Shown: one piece after another, positions 38,030 through 51,485 of the stretch
Layout of the letters: each line of letters starts with the position of its first letter
Numbering within the stretch: position 1 is the stretch's first letter
NCBI GenBank assembly: GCA_947462335.1
Contig: OX381707.1
Coordinates: 12,145,055 to 12,209,054, forward strand
Source: Harmothoe impar
Lineage: Eukaryota > Annelida > Polychaeta > Phyllodocida > Polynoidae
Length of the DNA stretch: 64,000 nucleotides
Reading direction: 5' to 3'
The notes under the pieces: generated by a model
What the model was told of the DNA's origin: nothing
Databases searched by the model: none
What the model saw: the letters and a program-made list of their open reading frames with translations, nothing else
Program-made: the position numbers and the translations under genes

Positions 38030-38957
38030 GCACTGCCTCACTGGTAATATTTTCACCATCTGTTTATGAATGGTGTTAAACAAAAACCTCTGGGAACCTT
38101 GTTTGATTACTGCTGTCCATGTACCTGTTTACTTCATAGTTTGGGATATCCTCTAGGCGTGAACATGGCTCGCTCTCCTCCCTTCGGCCTGGCCCCAGAC
38201 CGCAGGACACCGAAAAGGCCGAAAAAGGGTCATCGCTTGGTTATTTAAGGACATCTTACTGGCACTGCCTCACTGGTAATATTTTCACCATCTGTTTATG
38301 AATGGTGTTAAACGAAAGCCTCTGGGAACCTTGTTTGATTACTGCTGTCCATGTACCTTATTACTTCATAGTTTGGGATATCCTCTAGGCGTGAACATGG
38401 CTCGCTCTCCTCCCTTTGGCCTGGCACCGGACCGCAAGACACCCAAATGGCCGAAAAAGGGTCATCGCTTGGTTATTTAAGGACATCTTACTAGCACTGC
38501 CTCACTGGTAATATTTTCACCATCTGTTTATGAATGGTGTTAAAGAAAAGCCTCTGGGAACCTTGTTTGATTACTGCTGTCCATGTACCTGATTACTTCA
38601 TAGTTTGGGATATCCTCTAAGCGTGAACATGGCTCGCTCTCCTCCCTTTGGCCTGGGCCCGGACCGCAAAACACTGAAATGGCCGAAAAAGGGTCATCGC
38701 TTGGTTATTTAAGGACATCTTACTGGCACTGCCTCACTGGTAATATTTTCACCATCTGTTTATGAATTGTGTTAAACAAAAGCCTCTGGGAACCTTGTTT
38801 GATTACTGCTGTCCATGTACCTGATTACTTCATAGTTTGGGATATCCTCTAGGCGTGAACATGGCTCGCTCTCCTCCCTTCGGCCTGGCCCCGGACCGCA
38901 AGACACCCAAATGGCCGAAAAAGGGTCATCCCTTGGTTATTTAAGGACATCTTACTG
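38030..38957 (+). repeat. Four-monomer block shared with 29447-30374
   Basis: Steps 8-11 with CCTGTTT, CCTTATT with GGCACCGG, GCAAAACACTG, and GAATTGTG with the rare CATCCCTTGG. CATCCCTTGG is otherwise found only at 30345, in the same step. The distance 8583 bp equals 37 monomers minus one base (the 231-bp unit lies between). The block also resembles 35710-36637, which lacks CATCCCTTGG. Confidence 0.8.
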
Positions 38958-41900
38958 GCACTGCCTCACTGGTAATATTTTCACCATCTGTTTATGAATG
39001 GTGTTAAACAAAAGCCTCTGGGAACCTTGTTTGATTACTGCTGTCCATGTACCTGATTACTTCATAGTTTGGGATATCCTCTAGGCGTGAACATGGCTCG
39101 CTCTCCTCCCTTCGGCCTGGCCCCGGACCGCAAGACACCCAAATGGCCGAAAAAGGGTCATCGCTTGGCTATTTAAGGACATCTTACTGGCACTGCCTCA
39201 CTGGTAATATTTTCACCATCTGTTCATGAATGGTGTTAAACAAAAGCCTCTGGGAACCTTGTTTGATAACTGCTGTCCATGTACCTGATTACTTCATAGT
39301 TTGGGATATCCTCTAGGCGTGAACATGGCTCGCTCTCCTCCCTTTGGCCTGGCCCCGGACAGCAAGACACCGAAATTGGCGAAAAAAGGTCATCGCTTGC
39401 TTATTTAAGGACATCTTACTCGCACTGCCTCACTGGTAATATTTTCACCATCTGTTTATGAATGGTGTTAAACAAAAGCCTCTGGGAACCTTGTTTGATT
39501 ACTGCTGTCCATGTACCTGATTACTTCATAGTTTGGGATATCCTCTAGGCGTGAACATGGCTCGCTCTCCTCCCTTCGGCCTGGCCCCGGACCGCAAGAC
39601 ACCCAAATGGCCGAAAAAGGGTCATCGCTTGGTTATTTAAGGACATCTTACTGGCACTGCCTCACTGGTAATATTTTCACCATCTGTTTATGAATGGTGT
39701 TAAACAAAAACCTCTGGGAACCTTGTTTGATTACTGCTGTCCATGTACCTGATTACTTCATAGTTTGGGATATCCTCTAGGCGTGAACATGGCTCGCTCT
39801 CCTCCCTTTGGCCTGGCCCCGGATCGCAAGACACCGAAATGGCCGAAAAAGGGTCATCGCTTGGTTATTTAAGGACATCTTACTGGCACTGCCTCACTGG
39901 TAATATTTTCACCATCTGTTTATGAATGGTGTTAAACGAAAGCCTCTGGGAACCTTGTTTGATTACTGCTGTCCATGTACCTGATTACTTCATAGTTTGG
40001 GATATCCTCTAGGCGTGAACATGGCTCGCTCTCCTCCCTTCGGCCTGGCCCCAGACCGCAGGACACCGAAAAGGCCGAAAAAGGGTCATCGCTTGGTTAT
40101 TTAAGGACATCTTACTGGCACTGCCTCACTGGTAATATTTTCACCATCTGTTTATGAATGGTGTTAAACGAAAGCCTCTGGGAACCTTGTTTGATTACTG
40201 CTGTCCATGTACCTGATTACTTCATAGTTTGGGATATCCTCTAGGCGTGAACATGGCTCGCTCTCCTCCCTTTGGCCTGGCACCGGACCGCAAGACACCC
40301 AAATGGCCGAAAAAGGGTCATCGCTTGGTTATTTAAGGACATCTTACTAGCACTGCCTCACTGGTAATATTTTCACCATCTGTTTATGAATGGTGTTAAA
40401 GAAAAGCCTCTGGGAACCTTGTTTGATTACTGCTGTCCATGTACCTGATTACTTCATAGTTTGGGATATCCTCTAAGCTTGAACATGGCTTGCTCTCCTG
40501 CCTTTGGCCCGGGCTCGGACCGCAAGACACTGAAATGGCCGAAAAAGGGTCATCGCTTGGTTATTTAAGGACATCTTACTGGCACTGCCTCACTGGTAAT
40601 ATTTTCACCATCTGTTTATGAATTGTGTTAAACAAAAGCCTCTGGGAACCTTGTTTGATTACTGCTGTCCATGTACCTGATTACTTCATAGTTTGGGATA
40701 TCCTCTAGGCGTGAACATGGCTCGCTCTCCTCCCTTCGGCCTGGCCCCGGACCGCAAGACACCCAAATGGCCGAAAAAGGGTCATCGCTTGGTTATTTAA
40801 GGACATCTTACTGGCACTGCCTCACTGGTAATATTTTCACCATCTGTTTATGAATGGTGTTAAAGAAAAGCCTCTGGGAACCTTGTTTGATTACTGCTGT
40901 CCATGTACCTGATTACTTCATAGTTTGGGATATCTTCAAGGCGTGAACATGGCTCGCTCTCCTCCCTTCGGCCTGGCCCCGGACCGCAAGACACCGAAAT
41001 GGCCGAAAAAGGGTCAACGCTTGGTTATTTAAGGACATCTTACTGGCACTGCCTCACTGGTAATATTTTCACCATCTGTTTATGAATGGTGTTAAAGAAA
41101 AGCCTCTGGGAACCTTGTTTGATTACTGCTGTCCATGTACCTCATTACTTCATAGTTTGGGATATCCTCTAGGCGTGAACATGGCTCGCTCTCCTCCCTT
41201 CTATCTGGCCCCGGACCGCAAGACACCGAAATGGCCGAAAAAGGGTCATCGCTTGGTTATTTAAGGACATCTTACTGGCACTGCCTCACTGGTAATATTT
41301 TCACCATCTGTTCATGAATGGTGTTAAACAAAAGCCTCTGGGAACCTTGTTTGATAACTGCTGTCCATGTACCTGATTACTTCATAGTTTGGGATATCCT
41401 CTAGGCGTGAACATGGCTCGCTCTCCTCCCTTTGGCCTGGCCCCGGACCGCAAGACACCGAAATTGGCGAAAAAGGGTCATCGCTTGGTTATTTAAGGAC
41501 ATCTTACTGGCACTGCCTCACTGGTAATATTTTCACCATCTGTTTATGAATGGTGTTAAACAAAAGCCTCTGGAAACCTTGTTTGATTACTGCTGTCCAT
41601 GTACCTGATTACTTCATAGTTTGGGATATCCTCTAGGCGTGAACATGGCTCGCTCTCCTCCCTTCGGCCTGGCCCCTGACCGCAAGACACCCAAATGGCC
41701 GAAAAAGGGTCATCGCTTGGTTATTTAAGGACATCTTACTGGCACTGCCTCACTGGTAATATTTTCACCATCTGTTTATGAATGGTGTTAAACAAAAACC
41801 TCTGGGAACCTTGTTTGATTACTGCTGTCCATGTACCTGATTACTTCATAGTTTGGGATATCCTCTAGGCGTGAACATGGCTCGCTCTCCTCCCTTTGGC

Positions 41901-41973
41901 CTGGCCCCGGATCGCAAGACACCGAAATGGCCGAAAAAGGGTCATCGCTTGGTTATTTAAGGACATCTTACTG
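38958..41973 (+). repeat. Thirteen monomers, mixed 12-mer order
   Basis: Two partial runs of the 12-mer order meet here: steps 2-4 then 8-12 (39190-41045), then steps 1-4 (41046-41973). The unit at 39190 has several private changes (GACAGCAAG, AAAAAAGGTC, GCTTGCTT, TACTCGCAC). The step-10 unit at 40350 has GCTTGAACATGGCTTGC and GGGCTCGG. No non-satellite sequence is present. Confidence 0.75.
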
Positions 41974-42205
41974 GCACTGCCTCACTGGTAATATTTTCAC
42001 CATCTGTTTATGAATGGTGTTAAACAAAAGCCTCTGGGAACCTTGTTTGATTACTGCTGTCCATGTACCTGATTACTTCATAGTTTGGGATATCCTCTAG
42101 GCGTGAACATGGCTCGCTCTCCTCCCTTCTGCCTGGCCCCGGACCACAAGACACCGAAATGGCCGAAAAAGGGTCATCGCTTGGATATTTAAGGAAATCT
42201 TACTG
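41974..42205 (+). repeat. Left-edge-type monomer, identical to bases 1-232
   Basis: This unit has TTCTGCC, GACCACAAG and GGATATTTAAGGAAATC, a combination otherwise limited to the first 4 kb of the window (1, 2083 and 3469). Reading base by base, I find no difference from 1-232, including GGCCGAAAAAG where the copies at 2083 and 3469 have GGCTGAAAAAG. It sits between ordinary 12-mer-zone units, where step 5 would be expected. Confidence 0.85.
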
Positions 42206-42669
42206 GCACTGCCTCACTGGTAATATTTTCACCATCTGTTTATGAATGGTGTTAAACAAAAGCCTCTGGGAACCTTGTTTGATTACTGCTGTCCATGTAC
42301 CTGTTTACTTCATAGTTTGGGATATCCTCTAGGCGTGAACATGGCTCTCTCTCCTCCCTTCGGCCTGGCCCCAGACCGCAGGACACCGAAAAGGCCGAAA
42401 AAGGGTCATTGCTTGGTTATTTAAGGACATCTTACTGGCACTGCCTCACTGGTAATATTTTCACCATCTGTTTATGAATGGTGTTAAAGAAAAGCCTCTG
42501 GGAACCTTGTTTGATTACTGCTGTCCATGTACCTGATTACTTCATAGTTTGGGATATCTTCTAGGCGTGAACATGGCTCGCTCTCCTCCCTTCGGCCTGG
42601 CCCCGGACCGCAAGACACCGAAATGGCCGAAAAAGGGTCATCGCTTGGTTATTTAAGGACATCTTACTG
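42206..42669 (+). repeat. Two monomers after the left-edge-type unit
   Basis: The first has CCTGTTT, CAGACCGCAGG and AAAAGG (step-8 type, also close to the unit at 1155) with private GGCTCTCTCTCC and CATTGC. The second has GATATCTTC but CATCGC rather than CAACGC, so only its left part is like step 12. Confidence 0.72.
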
Positions 42670-43133
42670 GCACTGCCTCACTGGTAATATTTTCACCATC
42701 TGTTTATGAATGGTGTTAAACGAAAGCCTCTGGGAACCTTGTTTGATTACTGCTGTCCATGTACCAGATTACTTCATAGTTTGGGATATCCTCTAGGCGT
42801 GAACATGGCTCGCTCTCCTCCCTTTGGCCTGGCCCCGGACCGCAAGACACCCAAATGGCCGAAAAAGGGTCATCGCTTGGTTATTTAAGGACATCTTACT
42901 GGCACTGCCTCACTGGTAATATTTTCACCATCTGTTTATGAATGGTGTTAAAGAAAAGCCTCTGGGAACCTTGTTTGATTACTGCTGTCCATGTACCTGA
43001 TTACTTCATAGTTTGGGATATCCTCTAAGCGTGAACATGGCTCGCTCTCCTCCCTTCCGCCTGGCCCCGGACCGCAAGATACCGAAATGGCCGAAAAAAG
43101 GTCATCGCTTGGTTATTTAAGGACATCTTACTG
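42670..43133 (+). repeat. Two-monomer tandem duplication, left copy (464 bp)
   Basis: A step-5 unit with private TACCAGATT followed by a step-6 unit (TTCCGCC, GATACCG). The pair is repeated at once at 43134-43597. The left copy has GAAAAAAGGTC in its second unit where the right has GAAAAAGGGTC, the only difference I saw. Confidence 0.9.
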
Positions 43134-43597
43134 GCACTGCCTCACTGGTAATATTTTCACCATCTGTTTATGAATGGTGTTAAACGAAAGCCTCTGGGAA
43201 CCTTGTTTGATTACTGCTGTCCATGTACCAGATTACTTCATAGTTTGGGATATCCTCTAGGCGTGAACATGGCTCGCTCTCCTCCCTTTGGCCTGGCCCC
43301 GGACCGCAAGACACCCAAATGGCCGAAAAAGGGTCATCGCTTGGTTATTTAAGGACATCTTACTGGCACTGCCTCACTGGTAATATTTTCACCATCTGTT
43401 TATGAATGGTGTTAAAGAAAAGCCTCTGGGAACCTTGTTTGATTACTGCTGTCCATGTACCTGATTACTTCATAGTTTGGGATATCCTCTAAGCGTGAAC
43501 ATGGCTCGCTCTCCTCCCTTCCGCCTGGCCCCGGACCGCAAGATACCGAAATGGCCGAAAAAGGGTCATCGCTTGGTTATTTAAGGACATCTTACTG
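43134..43597 (+). repeat. Two-monomer tandem duplication, right copy
   Basis: Repeats the preceding pair with the private TACCAGATT. This is the shortest clear multi-monomer duplication in the window and shows that exchange two units out of register happens here too. Confidence 0.9.
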
Positions 43598-46500
43598 GCA
43601 CTGCCTCACTGGTAATATTTTCACCATCTGTTCATGAATGGTGTTAAACAAAAGCCTCTGGGAACCTTGTTTGATTACTGCTGTCTATGTACCTGATTAC
43701 TTCATAGTTTGGGATATCCTCTAGGCGTGAACATGGCTCGCTCTCCTCCCTTCGGCCTGGCCCCGGACCGCAAGACACCAAAATGGCCGAAAAAGGGTCA
43801 TCGCTTGGCTATTTAAGGACATCTTACTGGCACTGCCTCACTGGTAATATTTTCACCATCTGTTTATGAATGGTGTTAAACAAAAACCTCTGGGAACCTT
43901 GTTTGATTACTGCTGTCCATGTACCTGATTACTTCATAGTTTGGGATATCCTCTAAGCGTGAACATGGCTCGCTCTCCTCCCTTTGGCCTGGCCCCGGAC
44001 CGCAAGACACCCAAATGGCCGAAAAAGGGTCATCGCTTGGCTATTTAAGGACATCTTACTGGCACTGCCTCACTGGTAATATTTTCACCATCTGTTTATG
44101 AATGGTGTTAAACAAAAACCTCTGGGAACCTTGTTTGATTACTGCTGTCCATGTACCTGTTTACTTCATAGTTTGGGATATCCTCTAGGCGTGAACATGG
44201 CTCGCTCTCCTCCCTTCGGCCTGGCCCCAGACCGCAGGACACCGAAATGGCCGAAAAAGGGTCATCGCTTGGTTATTTAAGGACATCTTACTGGCACTGC
44301 CTCACTGGTAATATTTTCACCATCTGTTTATGAATGGTGTTAAACGAAAGCCTCTGGGAACCTTGTTTGATTACTGCTGTCCATGTACCTGATTACTTCA
44401 TAGTTTGGGATATCCTCTAGGCGTGAACATGGCTCGCCCTCCTCCCTTTGGCCTGGCACCGGACCGCAAGACACCCAAATGGCCGAAAAAGGGTCATCGC
44501 TTGGTTATTTAAGGACATCTTACTAGCACTGCCTCACTGGTAATATTTTCACCATCTGTTTATGAATGGTGTTAAAGAAAAGCCTCTGGGAACCTTGTTT
44601 GATTACTGCTGTCCATGTACCTGATTACTTCATAGTTTGGGATATCCTCTAAGCGTGAACATGGCTCGCTCTCCTGCCTTTGGCCTGGGCCCGGACCGCA
44701 AGACACTGAAATGGCCGAAAAAGGGTCATCGCTTGGTTATTTAAGGACATCTTACTGGCACTGCCTCACTGGTAATATTTTCACCATCTGTTTATGAATT
44801 GTGTTAAACAAAAGCCTCTGGGAACCTTGTTTGATTACTGCTGTCCATGTACCTGATTACTTCATAGTTTGGGATATCCTCTAGGCGTGAACATGGCTCG
44901 CTCTCCTCCCTTCGGCCTGGCCCCGGACCGCAAGACACCCAAATGGCCGAAAAAGGGTCATCGCTTGGTTATTTAAGGACATCTTACTGGCACTGCCTCA
45001 CTGGTAATATTTTCACCATCTGTTTATGAATGGTGTTAAAGAAAAGCCTCTGGGAACTTTGTTTGATTACTGCTGTCCATGTACCTGATTACCTCATAGT
45101 TTGGGATATCTTCTAGGCGTGAACATGGCTCGCTCTCCTCCCTTCGGCCTGGCCCCGGACCGCAAGACACCGAAATGGCCGAAAAAGGGTCAACGCTTGG
45201 TTATTTAAGGACATCTTACTGGCACTGCCTCACTGGTAATATTTTCACCATCTGTTTATGAATGGTGTTAAAGAAAAGCCTCTGGGAACCTTGTTTGATT
45301 ACTGCTGTCCATGTACCTGATTACTTCATAGTTTGGGATATCCTCTAGGCGTGAACATGGCTCGCTCTCCTCCCTTCTATCTGGCCCCGGACCGCAAGAC
45401 ACCGAAATGGCCGAAAAAGGGTCATCGCTTGGTTATTTAAGGACATCTTACTGGCACTGCCTCACTGGTAATATTTTCACCATCTGTTCATGAATGGTGT
45501 TAAACAAAAGCCTCTGGGAACCTTGTTTGATAACTGCTGTCCATGTACCTAATTACTTCATAGTTTGGGATATCCTCTAGGCGTGAACATGGCTCGCTCT
45601 CCTCCCTTTGGCCTGGCCCCGGACCGCAAGACACCGAAATTGGCGAAAAAGGGTCATCGCTTGGTTATTTAAGGACATCTTACTGGCACTGCCTCACTGG
45701 TAATATTTTCACCATCTGTTTATGAATGGTGTTAAACAAAAACCTCTGGGAACCTTGTTTGATTACTGCTGTCCATGTACCTGATTACTTCATAGTTTGG
45801 GATATCCTCTAGGCGTGAACATGGCTCGCTCTCCTCCCTTTGGCCTGGCCCCGGATCGCAAGACACCGAAATGGCCGAAAAAGGGTCATCGCTTGGTTAT
45901 TTAAGGACATCTTATTGGCACTGCCTCACTGGTAATATTTTCACCATCTGTTTATGAATGGTGTTAAACGAAAGCCTCTGGGAACCTTGTTTGATTACTG
46001 CTGTCCATGTACCTGATTACTTCATAGTTTGGGATATCCTCTAGGCGTGAACATGGCTCGCTCTCCTCCCTTTGGCCTGGCCCCGGACCGCAAGACACCC
46101 AAATGGCCGAAAAAGGGTCATCGCTTGGTTATTTAAGGACATCTTACTGGCACTGCCTCACTGGTAATATTTTCACCATCTGTTTATGAATGGTGTTAAA
46201 GAAAAGCCTCTGGGAACCTTGTTTGATTACTGCTGTCCATGTACCTGATTACTTCATAGTTTGGGATATCCTCTAAGCGTGAACATGGCTCGCTCTCCTC
46301 CCTTCCGCCTGGCCCCGGACCGCAAGATACCGAAATGGCCGAAAAAGGGTCATCGCTTGGTTATTTAAGGACATCTTACTGGCACTGCCTCACTGGTAAT
46401 ATTTTCACCATCTGTTCATGAATGGTGTTAAACAAAAGCCTCTGGGAACCTTGTTTGATTACTGCTGTCCATGTACCTGATTACTTCATAGTTTGGGATA

Positions 46501-48933
46501 TCCTCTAGGCGTGAACATGGCTCGCTCTCCTCCCTTCGGCCTGGCCCCGGACCGCAAGACACCAAAATGGCCGAAAAAGGGTCATCGCTTGGTTATTTAA
46601 GGACATCTTACTGGCACTGCCTCACTGGTAATATTTTCACCATCTGTTTATGAATGGTGTTAAACGAAAGCCTCTGGGAACCTTGTTTGATTACTGCTGT
46701 CCATGTACCTGATTACTTCATAGTTTGGGATATCCTCTAGGCGTGAACATGGCTCGCTCTCCTCCCTTCGGCCTGGCCCCAGACCGCAGGACACCGAAAA
46801 GGCCGAAAAAGGGTCATCGCTTGGTTATTTAAGGACATCTTACTGGCACTGCCTCACTGGTTATATTTTCACCATCTGTTTATGAATGGTGTTAAACGAA
46901 AGCCTCTGGGAACCTTGTTTGATTACTGCTGTCCATGTACCTGATTACTTCATAGTTTGGGATATCCTCTAGGCGTGAACATGGCTCGCTCTCCTCCCTT
47001 TGGCCTGGCACCGGACCGCAAGACACCCAAATGGCCGAAAAAGGGTCATCGCTTGGTTATTTAAGGACATCTTACTAGCACTGCCTCACTGGTAATATTT
47101 TCACCATCTGTTTATGAATGGTGTTAAAGAAAAGCCTCTGGGAACCTTGTTTGATTACTGCTGTCCATGTACCTGATTACTTCATAGTTTGGGATATCCT
47201 CTAAGCGTGAACATGGCTCGCTCTCCTCCCTTCCGCCTGGCCCAAGACCGCAAGATACCGAAATGGCCGAAAAAGGGTCATCGCTTGGTTATTTAAGGAC
47301 ATCTTACTGGCACTGCCTCACTGGTAATATTTTCACCATCTGTTCATGAATGGTGTTAAGCAAAAGCCTCTGGGAACCTTGTTTGATTACTGCTGTCCAT
47401 GTACCTGATTACTTCATAGTTTGGGATATCCTCTAGGCGTGAACATGGCTCGCTCTCCTCCCTTCGGCCTGGCCCCGGACCGCAAGACACCAAAATGGCC
47501 GAAAAAGGGTCATCGCTTGGCTATTTAAGGACATCTTACTTGCACTGCCTCACTGGTAATATTTTCACCATCTGTTTATGAATGGTGTTAAACAAAAACC
47601 TCTGGGAACCTTGTTTGATTACTGCTGTCCATGTACCTGATTACTTCATAGTTTGGGATATCCTCTAAGCGTGAACATGGCTCGCTCTCCTCCCTTTGGC
47701 CTGGCCCCGGATCGCAAGACACCGAAATGGCCGAAAAAGGGTCATCGCTTGGTTATTTAAGGACATCTTACTGGCACTGCCTCACTGGTAATATTTTCAC
47801 CATCTGTTTATGAATGGTGTTAAACAAAAACCTCTGGGAACCTTGTTTGATTACTGCTGTCCATGTACCTGTTTACTTCATAGTTTGGGATATCCTCTAG
47901 GCGTGAACATGGCTCGCTCTCCTCCCTTCGGCCTGGCCCCAGACCGCAGGACACCGAAAAGGCCGAAAAAGGGTCATCGCTTGGTTATTTAAGGACATCT
48001 TACTGGCACTGCCTCACTGGTAATATTTTCACCATCTGTTTATGAATGGTGTTAAACGAAAGCCTCTGGGAACCTTGTTTGATTACTGCTGTCCATGTAC
48101 CTGATTACTTCATAGTTTGGGATATCCTCTAGGCGTGAACATGGCTCGCTCTCCTCCCTTTGGCCTGGCACCGGACCGCAAGACACCCAAATGGCCGAAA
48201 AAGGGTCATCGCTTGGTTATTTAAGGACATCTTACTAGCACTGCCTCACTGGTAATATTTTCACCATCTGTTTATGAATGGTGTTAAAGAAAAGCCTCTG
48301 GGAACCTTGTTTGATTACTGCTGTCCATGTACCTGATTACTTCATAGTTTGGGATATCCTCTAGGCGTGAACATGGCTCGCTCTCCTCCCTTCGGCCTGG
48401 CCCCGGACCGCAAGACACCCAAATGGCCGAAAAAGGGTCATCGCTTGGTTATTTAAGGACATCTTACTGGCACTGCCTCACTGGTAATATTTTCACCATC
48501 TGTTTATGAATGGTGTTAAACAAAAACCTCTGGGAACCTTGTTTGATTACTGCTGTCCATGTTTCTGATTACTTCATAGTTTGGGATATCCTCTAGGCGT
48601 GAACATGGCTCGCTCTCCTCCCTTCGGCCTGGCCCCGGACCGCAAGACACCCAAATGGCCGAAAAAGGGTCATCGCTTGGTTATTTAAGGACATCTTACT
48701 GGCACTGCCTCACTGGTAATATTTTCACCATCTGTTTATGAATGGTGTTAAAGAAAAGCCTCTGGGAACCTTGTTTGATTACTGCTGTCCATGTACCTGA
48801 TTACTTCATAGTTTGGGATATCTTCTAGGCGTGAACATGGCTCGCTCTCCTCCCTTCGGCCTGGCCCCGGACCGCAAGACACCGAAATGGCCGAAAAAGG
48901 GTCAACGCTTGGTTATTTAAGGACATCTTACTG
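43598..48933 (+). repeat. Variable 12-mer-family zone (23 monomers)
   Basis: Steps 7-12 (43598-45221) are followed by steps 1, 2, 4-9 (45222-47077). Then come an inserted pair (47078-47541, GGCCCAAGACC and TTAAGCAAAAG), another run of steps 8-9 (47774-48237), and a hybrid of steps 3, 4 and 12 (48238-48933). The GGTTATATT change in the step-9 unit at 46846 recurs in step 9 at 50558, 55894 and 59606, linking these copies. The unit at 48470 has a private CATGTTTCTG. Confidence 0.75.
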
Positions 48934-51485
48934 GCACTGCCTCACTGGTAATATTTTCACCATCTGTTTATGAATGGTGTTAAAGAAAAGCCTCTGGGAA
49001 CCTTGTTTGATTACTGCTGTCCATGTACCTCATTACTTCATAGTTTGGGATATCCTCTAGGCGTGAACATGGCTCGCTCTCCTCCCTTCTATCTGGCCCC
49101 GGACCGCAAGACACCGAAATGGCCGAAAAAGGGTCATCGCTATGTTATTTAAGGACATCTTACTGGCACTGCCTCACTGGTAATATTTTCACCATCTGTT
49201 CATGAATGGTGTTAAACAAAAGCCTCTGGGAACCTTGTTTGATTACTGCTGTCCATGTACCTGATTACTTCATAGTTTGGGATATCCTCTAGGCGTGAAC
49301 ATGGCTCGCTCTCCTCCCTTCGGCCTGGCCCCGGACCGCAAGACACCCAAATGGCCGAAAAAGGGTCATCGCTTGGTTATTTAAGGACATCTTACTGGCA
49401 CTGCCTCACTGGTAATATTTTCACCATCTGTTTATGAATGGTGTTAAACAAAAACCTCTGGGAACTTTGTTTGATTACTGCTGTCCATGTACCTGATTAC
49501 TTCATAGTTTGGGATATCCTCTAGGCGTGAACATGGCTCGCTCTCCTCCCTTTGGCCTGGCCCCGGATCGCAAGACACCGAAATGGCCGAAAAAGGGTCA
49601 TCGCTTGGTTATTTAAGGACATCTTACTGGCACTGCCTCACTGGTAATATTTTCACCATCTGTTTATGAATGGTGTTAAACGAAAGCCTCTGGGAACCTT
49701 GTTTGATTACTGCTGTCCATGTACCTGATTACTTTATAGTTTGGGATATCCTCTAGGCGTGAACATGGCTCGCTCTCCTCCCTTTGGCCTGGCCCCGGAC
49801 CGCAAGACACCCAAATGGCCGAAAAAGGGTCATCGCTTGGTTATTTAAGGACATCTTACTGGCACTGCCTCACTGGTAATATTTTCACCATCTGTTTATG
49901 AATGGTGTTAAAGAAAAGCCTCTGGGAACCTTGTTTGATTACTGCTGTCCATGTACCTGATTACTTCATAGTTTGGGATATCCTCTAAGCGTGAACATGG
50001 CTCGCTCTCCTCCCTTCCGCCTGGCCCCGGACCGCAAGATACCGAAATGGCCGAAAAAGGGTCATCGCTTGGTTATTTAAGGACATCTTACTGGCACTGC
50101 CTCACTGGTAATATTTTCACCATCTGTTCATGAATGGTGTTAAACAAAAGCCTCTGGGAACCTTGTTTGATTACTGCTGTCCATGTACCTGATTACTTCA
50201 TAGTTTGGGATATCCTCTAGGCGTGAACATGGCTCGCTCTCCTCCCTTCGGCCTGGCCCCGGACCGCAAGACACCAAAATGGCCGAAAAAGGGTCATCGC
50301 TTGGTTATTTAAGGCAATCTTACTGGCACTGCCTCACTGGTAATATTTTCACCATCTGTTTATGAATGGTGTTAAACGAAAGCCTCTGGGAACCTTGTTT
50401 GATTACTGCTGTCCATGTACCTGATTACTTCATAGTTTGGGATATCCTCTAGGCGTGAACATGGCTCGCTCTCCTCCCTTCGGCCTGGCCCCAGACCGCA
50501 GGACACCGAAAAGGCCGAAAAAGGGTCATCGCTTGGTTATTTAAGGACATCTTACTGGCACTGCCTCACTGGTTATATTTTCACCATCTGTTTATGAATG
50601 GTGTTAAACGAAAGCCTCTGGGAACCTTGTTTGATTACTGCTGTCCATGTACCTGATTACTTCATAGTTTGGGATATCCTCTAGGCGTGAACATGGCTCG
50701 CTCTCCTCCCTTTGGCCTGGCACCGGACCGCAAGACACCCAAATGGCCGAAAAAGGGTCATCGCTTGGTTATTTAAGGACATCTTACTAGCACTGCCTCA
50801 CTGGTAATATTTTCACCATCTGTTTATAAATGGTGTTAAAGAAAAGCCTCTGGGAACCTTGTTTGATTACTGCTGTCCATGTACCTGATTACTTCATAGT
50901 TTGGGATATCCTCTAAGCGTGAACATGGCTCGCTCTCCTGCCTTTGGCCTGGGCCCGGACCACAAGACACTGAAATGGCCGAAAAAGGGTCATCGCTTGG
51001 TTATTTAAGGACATCTTACTGGCACTGCCTCACTGGTAATATTTTCACCATCTGTTTATGAATTGTGTTAAACAAAAGCCTCTGGGAACCTTGTTTGATT
51101 ACTGCTGTCCATGTACCTGATTACTTCATAGTTTGGGATATCCTCTAGGCGTGAACATGGCTCGCTCTCCTCCCTTCGGCCTGGCCCCGGACCGCAAGAC
51201 ACCCAAATGGCCGAAAAAGGGTCATCGCTTGGTTATTTAAGGACATCTTACTGGCACTGCCTCACTGGTAATATTTTCACCATCTGTTTATGAATGGTGT
51301 TAAAGAAATGCCTCTGGGAACCTTGTTTGATTACTGCTGTCCATGTACCTGATTACTTCATAGTTTGGGATATCTTCTAGGCGTGAACATGGCTCGCTCT
51401 CCTCCCTTCGGCCTGGCCCCGGACCGCAAGACACCGAAATGGCCGAAAAAGGGTCAACGCTTGGTTATTTAAGGACATCTTACTG
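48934..51485 (+). repeat. 11-monomer higher-order unit (2552 bp)
   Basis: Steps 1, then 3 to 12 of the 12-mer order, with step 2 lost. The type-1 marker returns at 51486. The same 11-step order is found at 57982-60533. Linked markers include ACTTTATAG in step 5 (49630) and GGTTATATT in step 9 (50558). Private changes here include CGCTATG (49138), AAGGCAATC (50312), TTATAAATGG (50825) and AAAGAAATGCC (51304). Confidence 0.84.
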
